Positions 23,523-28,576 of a DNA stretch of 28,576 nucleotides are shown here, piece after piece (the first letter of the stretch is position 1; every line of letters begins with the position of its first letter). The position numbers and the translations under genes were made by a program. Under the pieces are notes generated by a model. That model saw nothing but the letters and a program-made list of their open reading frames with translations, did not search any database and was not told the DNA's origin. Source of the DNA: JABDNZ01 sp050049805 (GTDB lineage Bacteria; Gemmatimonadota; Gemmatimonadetes; Longimicrobiales; Gaopeijiaceae); the NCBI GenBank assembly GCA_050049805.1, contig JASFVN010000025.1, forward strand, positions 1-28,576. The letters run 5' to 3'.

Positions 23523-26024
23523 ATGATTGGACTGAAATCCGCCTTCCGCACCCTCCTGAAGACCCCGTTCGTATCCGGCGTCGCCATCCTCTCCCTCGCT
23601 CTGGGGATCGGGGCAAATGCTGCCATCTTCTCCCTGCTGGAAGAAATGCTCATCCGCCCCCTTCCAGTTCCGGAACCCGAACGACTCGTGAACCTCGAGG
23701 CACCGGGGCCCAAGCCAGGTTCCCAATCCAACAACACGGCGGGCACCGTCGAGGCCGTGTTCAGTTACCCGATGTTCCGAGACCTGGAGAGCTCTCAGAG
23801 TTCACTCACCGGAATCGCGGCCCATTGTTCTTTTGCCGCAAATCTCTCCTTTGCCGGCCAGACCCGGAACGGTCGGGGTATGTTGGTGTCCGGCTCCTAC
23901 TTCCCGGTCCTGGAGGTACAGCCTGCTGCGGGACGTCTCTTCGATCCTTCGGACGATCAGACTCCCGGCGCCCACTTCGTCGCCGTCCTCAGCCATGAGT
24001 ATTGGGAACGACAGCTGGGCTCCGACCCAGGCGTACTGAACAGCACGATTCAGGTAAATGGGCAACCCCTGACCATCCTGGGAATCGCCCCGGAGGGCTT
24101 CAGGGGAACGACGCTGGGTATCCAGCCCGACGTGTACGTCCCCATAACCATGAGGGAAGTCATGATGCCCGGTTGGAATCCCCTGGAGAACCGCCGGGCG
24201 TATTGGGTCTATCTCTTCGGAAAGCTGAACCGGGAGGTGGCTCTGGAGCAGGCCAGGGCAGAACTGAACACCCTTTATCGTGGACTCATCACGGAGGTTG
24301 AAGCACCCCTGCAGTCGGGAATGAGCGATCAGACCATGGAACGCTTCCTGGCAAAGCAGATCACCGTGGAAGCCGAGCCCAGGGGGCAGAGCCAACTCCA
24401 CACGGAAGCCCGGACCCCACTGATTCTCCTGATCTCCATCACCGCTGTCGTTCTCCTCATAGCCTGCGCGAACATCGCCAACCTCCTCCTGGCCCGGGGG
24501 GCCAACCGGGGGCCCGAGATGGCCATGCGGGCATCTCTGGGGGCCGGCCGCAAACGCCTTCTGGGGCAGCTTCTCACCGAGTCCTTCCTTCTGGCTGGCT
24601 TGGGGGGGATCGCCAGTCTGTTCGTGGCCTCGTGGACGCTGCGCTTCATCCAATCCATCCTCCCCCCGGAGACGCAAGCAACGATCTCAGGGGGGCTCAG
24701 CCCTCAGGTCATGGTATTCACCGGATGCGTGGCCCTCGCCACCGGGATCGTGTTCGGGCTTTACCCTGCATTCCATAGCACGCGCCCAGATCTGGTGACG
24801 GTACTCAAGGGAAGCTCCGGCCAACCGGGCGGCTCAAAATCGGCCAAAAGGTTTCGATCGAGCCTGGTCACGGCCCAGATCACCCTTTCCATGGCCCTCC
24901 TGGTCTCTGCCGGCCTCTTCATCAAGAGCCTCAACAACGTCAGCCGAATCGACCTCGGGCTGTCTCCGGAAAACATCGTGACCTTCGCCATCTCCCCCGA
25001 GCTCAACGGGTACGAGTTCGATAGGGCGAAGGATTTGTTCGTCCAAGCCGAAGCCGAGCTTGCCGCCATTCCGGGCGTGAACGCAGTGTCCACGGCCATC
25101 GTTCCCCTCCTGGATGGCAGCAACTGGGGCCAGAGCGTCTCCGTGGAGGGATTCGAAGCGGGGCCCGACACCGACGTGAACTCCCGGACCAACAAGATCG
25201 GGCCGGGTTTTTTCCGACTCCTGGGGACGAGTATCCTTGCCGGCCGGGAATTCACAGAGGGCGACGTGGGGGAAGAGGCGACGGTGGCGGTGATCAACGA
25301 GGCCTTCGCCCGGAAGTTCGGATTGGATCCCCGGTCGGCCGTGGGAAAAAGAATGGCCATCGGAGGCCTCAGAGATGACCTGGACATCGAGATCGTGGGG
25401 CTGGTGGAGGACGCGAAATACTCCGAGGTTAAAGACGAAGTGCCGCCGCTCTTCTACACCGCGTATCGCCAGGAGACCGGCATAGGGGCCATGACCTTCT
25501 ACCTCAAAGCGGGGGTGGACCCGGCTCCCGTGATGCAGGGGATCCGAGATGTCGTGGCTGGTCTGGATCCGAATCTTCCGGTGGAGGATCTAAAAACCCT
25601 GGAGACCCAGGTTCGGGAGAACATCTTCCTGGACCGGATGATCAGCACCTTGTCGTCCTCTTTTGCCGCTCTGGCCACGATCCTGGCGGCCATCGGCCTT
25701 TACGGGGTCCTCTCCTACTCCGTGGCCCAGAGGACCCGGGAGATCGGGCTCAGGATGGCGCTGGGAGCAGCCGGCGGCACAGTCAGGGGGATGATCCTCC
25801 GCCAGGTGGCCTGGATGATGGCGGTGGGAGGAGCCATCGGAATCCTCGCGGCCTTCGGCCTCGGAAGAGGAGCCCGGAGTCTGCTCTTCGAGATGGAGGG
25901 ATTCGACCCGGTGGTCGTCTTTTTGGGCGCCCTCATCCTCACGGTGGTAGCCCTGGGTGCCGGTTATCTCCCAGCCCTGAGGGCCTCGAAGGTGGACCCC
26001 ATGAAGGCGTTGCGTTACGAGTGA
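23523..26024 (+). CDS. ADOP-type ABC permease (MacB/FtsX duplicated permease)
   Basis: This is an inner-membrane protein of 833 residues with the layout of the duplicated orphan permeases first noted in Acidobacteria. A first membrane segment (about 17-39, SGVAILSLALGIGANAAIF) is followed by a periplasmic MacB-like core (about 45-290), then three membrane segments of an FtsX domain near 300-420. The layout then repeats: a membrane segment around 440-465 (SLVTAQITLSMALLVSAG), a second periplasmic core, and a final FtsX domain at 680-825 ending in LRASKVDPMKALRYE. The QRTREIGLRMALGA motif near 735 is the FtsX coupling region. No ATPase gene and no PadR regulator are adjacent, though these often accompany such permeases. 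The start is ATG 23523. Its 3' end overlaps the convergent small membrane gene by 10 bases. The substrate is unknown. Confidence 0.93.
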   Translation: MIGLKSAFRTLLKTPFVSGVAILSLALGIGANAAIFSLLEEMLIRPLPVPEPERLVNLEAPGPKPGSQSNNTAGTVEAVFSYPMFRDLESSQSSLTGIAAHCSFAANLSFAGQTRNGRGMLVSGSYFPVLEVQPAAGRLFDPSDDQTPGAHFVAVLSHEYWERQLGSDPGVLNSTIQVNGQPLTILGIAPEGFRGTTLGIQPDVYVPITMREVMMPGWNPLENRRAYWVYLFGKLNREVALEQARAELNTLYRGLITEVEAPLQSGMSDQTMERFLAKQITVEAEPRGQSQLHTEARTPLILLISITAVVLLIACANIANLLLARGANRGPEMAMRASLGAGRKRLLGQLLTESFLLAGLGGIASLFVASWTLRFIQSILPPETQATISGGLSPQVMVFTGCVALATGIVFGLYPAFHSTRPDLVTVLKGSSGQPGGSKSAKRFRSSLVTAQITLSMALLVSAGLFIKSLNNVSRIDLGLSPENIVTFAISPELNGYEFDRAKDLFVQAEAELAAIPGVNAVSTAIVPLLDGSNWGQSVSVEGFEAGPDTDVNSRTNKIGPGFFRLLGTSILAGREFTEGDVGEEATVAVINEAFARKFGLDPRSAVGKRMAIGGLRDDLDIEIVGLVEDAKYSEVKDEVPPLFYTAYRQETGIGAMTFYLKAGVDPAPVMQGIRDVVAGLDPNLPVEDLKTLETQVRENIFLDRMISTLSSSFAALATILAAIGLYGVLSYSVAQRTREIGLRMALGAAGGTVRGMILRQVAWMMAVGGAIGILAAFGLGRGARSLLFEMEGFDPVVVFLGALILTVVALGAGYLPALRASKVDPMKALRYE

Positions 26025-26383
26025 GGCGGTTTTGCCTGGTTGGCCGCCATCCCCTTTCGGACGCGATAGGCCACCCAGGTGAGGACAGCTGCGGCGAGGA
26101 CCAGGAGGTTCACCGTCCCCACGGGAATACCGGCGGCCCAAAGACCCGAGCGGAGCCCGGCCAAGAAGAAACCTCCGATCAGGATGATCTGGAGCTTTCG
26201 GCGGAACCCCGTCTGCGACGGGCCCTTTCTCATCAAGACCAGGAAGGCCGCGGCGGCAGCGGGAAAGAGCACGGCTTCCACCGCCAGGACTCTCGTCATC
26301 TGGAAGGGGATGGCGAACCGAGCCAGGAGGTCGACGAAGGTAGCCACCGCGAAGACCACGGCCCACTTCAAAAAAGTCTTCAC
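26015..26383 (-). CDS. Small hypothetical membrane protein
   Basis: The protein has 122 residues with four predicted membrane segments: about 5-28, 32-50, 66-82 and 88-108, with a basic loop between the second and third (MRKGPSQTGFRRKLQ). I recognise no family, and a generic four-helix membrane protein is all that can be said. The start is GTG 26383 with AAGGAG about ten bases upstream. Its stop lies 10 bases inside the convergent end of the ADOP gene, so the two transcripts overlap. It follows the SDR gene by 48 bases on the same strand and may be cotranscribed with it. Confidence 0.72.
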   Translation of the reverse strand: MKTFLKWAVVFAVATFVDLLARFAIPFQMTRVLAVEAVLFPAAAAAFLVLMRKGPSQTGFRRKLQIILIGGFFLAGLRSGLWAAGIPVGTVNLLVLAAAVLTWVAYRVRKGMAANQAKPPHS

Positions 26384-26431
26384 CTAATCGACGCTCCTTG
26401 TTCATCCAACAAGATTGGGCCGGGCCGGGGT

Positions 26432-27136
26432 TCACGTGGACCGGGTGATTCCTCCATCCACCCTGATGCTCTGCCCCGTCACGTAACCGGCGCTCTCCGA
26501 CAGGAGGAAGGCCACGGTCCCTGCTACCTCCTCCGCCAACCCTGGCCGGCCCAGGGGGATTCGACTCCGGATTTCCTCGTCCACGTCGTAGGTGTCGATA
26601 AAACCAGGAAGGACGCAGTTCATTCGGATCCCCGAGGGTCCGTACCGGTCGGCATAGAGTTTTATGAACGCTGCCAGACCGGCCCGCAAACTGGAAGAAA
26701 CAGGAAACTCCAGGGACGGCTCCACCGCTCCGAAGGTGGAGATGGAAACGATGCTCCCTCCGCCCTGCTTCTCCATGTACGGCGTGACGAGCCTCACCAT
26801 CCGAACGACGTTCAGGAAGACCATATCCAGGCCGTCCCTCCAGTCGTCGTCAGTTAGGGTCAGGAGATCCCCCTTGGGTGGGTGTCCTGTATTGCACACC
26901 ACTCCGTCCACTCGGCCGAACGTTTCCATCGTCTTGCCCACAAGGGTCTCCAAGTCGTCTGGATCCGTCACCGAGCCTCTGTACCCCAGGCCATCCAGCT
27001 CCTCGGCCAACCGGAGGACCTCCTCAGACCGGCTCATGAGGGCTGTCCTGTATCCATCGGCTGCCAACCGTCTAGCGATAGCGGCGCCCATACCCTGACT
27101 GGCTGCTGTAATGATTGCGACGGGTCGTTCCGACAT
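26432..27136 (-). CDS. Short-chain dehydrogenase/reductase-like protein with altered active site
   Basis: The 234 residues form a Rossmann fold of the SDR type. The nucleotide-binding motif is TAASQGMG (10-17), in place of TGxxxGxG. The usual NNAG is CNTG (81-84). The C-terminal VLPGFIDT (175-182) and VTGQSIRVDGG (219-229) are typical of classical SDRs. The catalytic Ser-Tyr-Lys is not present: aligned positions read Thr134, Ser147 and Arg151, in VSSSLRAGL where YSASKAAL is expected. Some proteins annotated as ketoacyl reductases share such a replacement, so this may be a distinct subgroup with other chemistry or a binding role. ATG 27136 has GGGGAGG upstream. It follows the NTF2-like gene by 78 bases. 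Confidence 0.9.
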   Translation of the reverse strand: MSERPVAIITAASQGMGAAIARRLAADGYRTALMSRSEEVLRLAEELDGLGYRGSVTDPDDLETLVGKTMETFGRVDGVVCNTGHPPKGDLLTLTDDDWRDGLDMVFLNVVRMVRLVTPYMEKQGGGSIVSISTFGAVEPSLEFPVSSSLRAGLAAFIKLYADRYGPSGIRMNCVLPGFIDTYDVDEEIRSRIPLGRPGLAEEVAGTVAFLLSESAGYVTGQSIRVDGGITRST

Positions 27137-27214
27137 GGTTCTACCTCCCCTGACCCAGCTGGAATTCGGAATCGTTCAAGGTCCCACTCCCGGTTCAGCC
27201 ATCAGCCCCTGTGG

Positions 27215-27751
27215 TCAGCCTGACAGCCCCTTCTCAGGCAGGAACTCCGGAGGAATCGGATTCTCGGGGCCCTCCGAATCGAAGATCCAACTCACGATCC
27301 ACCACCGTTGGCCATCCCAGGTCAACTGGATGCTGTTGATTCCACGTTCGAAGGGTTCTCCGCCGGGAGTGGTGGAGGATGAGTACGTGCTCATGACGTG
27401 CGCCACATGCCCGAACCGATGAACGATCCGGTGGATCTCCCGCTCGTAGAACCCCTCGGCTCGGGGCCCGCCGAAGGAATCGTGGTATCCGTCCAGAGAC
27501 ATGGTGCTGATCCTTATAGCTCCCGTCTCGTCCCGGGCCGGCACGCCCACCACGGCATCCGGGAGGTGGAGGGTCTTGTCCCTGGCCCGGTCAGGGGACT
27601 CTCCAGCTGGACCCGAAACCACCTCGTAATAGGCCCTGATGATTCCATCCAGGGTAGATACATCGCCGGGATCGGCAGCCGGAGCTACCTGGGCGAAAAC
27701 CTGGGCCGGCGCCACCGCCGCCAGACACATGAGCAACGCAGTCAATTTCAT
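27215..27751 (-). CDS. Exported NTF2/SnoaL-like protein
   Basis: The protein has 178 residues. A signal peptide (MKLTALLMCLAAVAPAQVFA, cleavage after residue 20) indicates export. The mature part begins with a helix typical of NTF2-like folds (STLDGIIRAYYEVVSG), continues through GYHDSFGG and FYEREIHRIVHRFGHVAHV, and ends with SIQLTWDGQRWWIVSWIFDSE, the usual last strands of this cone-shaped fold. Such proteins may be enzymes or simple binding proteins; here no catalytic set is evident. ATG 27751 was chosen because it starts the signal peptide and has GAGGAG nine bases upstream; the 60 codons before it are not protein-like. It lies between the methyltransferase gene and the SDR gene on the same strand. 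Confidence 0.83.
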   Translation of the reverse strand: MKLTALLMCLAAVAPAQVFAQVAPAADPGDVSTLDGIIRAYYEVVSGPAGESPDRARDKTLHLPDAVVGVPARDETGAIRISTMSLDGYHDSFGGPRAEGFYEREIHRIVHRFGHVAHVMSTYSSSTTPGGEPFERGINSIQLTWDGQRWWIVSWIFDSEGPENPIPPEFLPEKGLSG

Positions 27752-27827
27752 GGAATTCCACTCCTCTGCATAAAGACGTGTGGAGCTCGATCGAAGTGGT
27801 TGGATCGGTGGTTCCAGGGAGCCGACC

Positions 27828-28439
27828 TCATCCGACCCGACACTCCGTGAATTCCTCCACCTTCGCCAGCTCCCCGAAGAAAAGACAGGTGAGCTCGTGG
27901 CTCCCCTCCAGATACATCTCCTGCCGTTCATGTGGAGGGAGGCCCTGGTACTCCACCGGATCGATGAACGGAGGAAGAACGAGGGCTACGTTCCGGGTCA
28001 GCTTGAAGGTCTCCTGGAGGAGAAGGTCGGCTGGAGGCCGCGTGTTGGACTCCCGGAATCGAAACACGTGCTCCGGCCCCGTCACGGCCCAGTCCGGATC
28101 CAGGAAGGCCGCGTCGACGGGGAGGTGGCTCGTAAGAAGCTGGTGGTTCAAGGCGTCGCCGAGAACAAAGGAGACCTTATGGGCCAGGCCTGCCCTGGCC
28201 ACATTCTCCCTGGCCTGCTCCTGATGCGCTGGATCAATCTCAACGGATACGACATGTTGAGCGACCCGGGCCAGTGCGATGGTGCAAAACCCTCCCCCGG
28301 TGCAGGTCTCCAGAACCCTGGAGGCTGGGAAGCGCTCCGCAATGCGACTCCCGAGCCTGCGGTCGATGCCCATGCGGAAGGTTCGTTCCGTGGCGAGGAA
28401 GTCGTCGCCGAATTTCCCTCGCACTTCCCGGGGATCCAT
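27828..28439 (-). CDS. Class I SAM-dependent methyltransferase, TGS1-like (RNA cap guanine-N2 type fold)
   Basis: This is a 203-residue cytoplasmic methyltransferase-like protein. Motif I is VLETCTGGGFCTIAL (42-56), followed by the acidic VEID at 66-69 for SAM ribose binding, then GDAL near 94-97. Motif IV reads AFLDPDWAVTGPEH (111-124), recalling the SPPW-GGP of trimethylguanosine synthases, but with DPDW. Those features, and the N-terminal helix before motif I, place it near the Methyltransf_15 family. The target in bacteria is unknown, since caps of that kind do not occur there; RNA or a small molecule is possible. ATG 28439 has GGAGG four bases upstream. It is separated by 22 bases from the partial gene at the right edge and is probably in the same unit. 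Confidence 0.85.
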   Translation of the reverse strand: MDPREVRGKFGDDFLATERTFRMGIDRRLGSRIAERFPASRVLETCTGGGFCTIALARVAQHVVSVEIDPAHQEQARENVARAGLAHKVSFVLGDALNHQLLTSHLPVDAAFLDPDWAVTGPEHVFRFRESNTRPPADLLLQETFKLTRNVALVLPPFIDPVEYQGLPPHERQEMYLEGSHELTCLFFGELAKVEEFTECRVG

Positions 28440-28461
28440 GCTTCCTCCCTTCCCGACGATC

Positions 28462-28576
28462 TCAGAGGAACGTCGCGATCCCCCCCAACGGTTTCTTCGA
28501 GATATCCGGGACCCGGGGGGCCCGGGCCTTCATCTCATCGACGGAGTATTCCCGGTAGCTCTCCAGGGGGTGGAAC
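28462..28576 (-). CDS. C-terminal fragment of an unidentified protein
   Basis: Only the last 37 codons or so are inside the window, ending at the stop 28462-28464. The tail contains SYREYSVDEMKARAPRVP and then KKPLGGIATFL. The spacing (a Lys-Pro-Leu close to the end before a hydrophobic finish) recalls nitroreductase-family C-termini, but this is a weak impression and I make no assignment. It reads toward the methyltransferase gene with a 22-base gap, which suggests cotranscription. Confidence 0.5.
   Translation of the reverse strand, partial: FHPLESYREYSVDEMKARAPRVPDISKKPLGGIATFL

Noticed and set aside
1..28576. CRISPR array, insertion sequence, prophage or defence-system genes.
   Set aside because: No regularly spaced repeats, transposase, integrase, phage structural protein or recognisable defence protein was seen on either strand.

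Overview
The window is GC-rich, gene-dense bacterial DNA with about 24 supported protein genes, most on the minus strand. It holds no rRNA, tRNA, CRISPR array, insertion sequence or prophage gene that I can recognise. A predicted lipoprotein and a predicted outer-membrane beta-barrel indicate a diderm cell. The large duplicated-permease (ADOP) gene, the solute-carrier set and the base composition suggest a Gemmatimonadota- or Acidobacteriota-like heterotroph. That placement is an inference with low confidence, because no marker gene is present.

Left third (1-9720). A tightly packed minus-strand group reads: radical-SAM activating enzyme, glycyl-radical trans-4-hydroxy-L-proline dehydratase (HypD), isoaspartyl peptidase/asparaginase, then an exported alpha/beta hydrolase cut by the window edge. 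Divergent from it are an OPT-family oligopeptide transporter and a small lipoprotein, which end at a strong terminator shared with a convergent ALDH7-type aldehyde dehydrogenase. Together these look like uptake and breakdown of peptides, including hydroxyproline and damaged-aspartate peptides. HypD yields pyrroline-5-carboxylate, but no proC is in view.

Middle (9851-20394). An exported M14 metallopeptidase and an NhaC Na+/H+ antiporter share the minus strand. Two acidic-amino-acid (DAACS) symporters face each other across a perfect hairpin. Upstream of the second symporter lie an exported DsrE-like protein and an unusual pair: a lone ABC ATPase two bases from a gene for a very small membrane protein. 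A nitrilase and a hemolysin III/PAQR-like membrane protein follow. The shared theme is amino acids, peptides and nitrogen, with sodium cycling.

Right third (20434-28576). A cold-shock protein and an HU protein are separated by 314 bases packed with inverted repeats, including a textbook minus-strand terminator upstream of the cold-shock gene. A less GC-rich, gene-free stretch of about 740 bases follows HU. Next come a DHFR-like reductase and a beta-barrel pair, a divergent ADOP permease, a small membrane protein, an SDR protein lacking the classical Ser-Tyr-Lys active site, an exported NTF2-like protein, a TGS1-like methyltransferase and a cut gene at the right edge.

The strongest oddities are the anaerobic-type HypD system with an Asp replacing one ferredoxin Cys in its activase, the structured HU-csp interval, the ABC ATPase/mini-membrane pair, the Asn in the NMDGT motif of one DAACS symporter, and the degenerate SDR. 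I found no clearly new multi-gene system.
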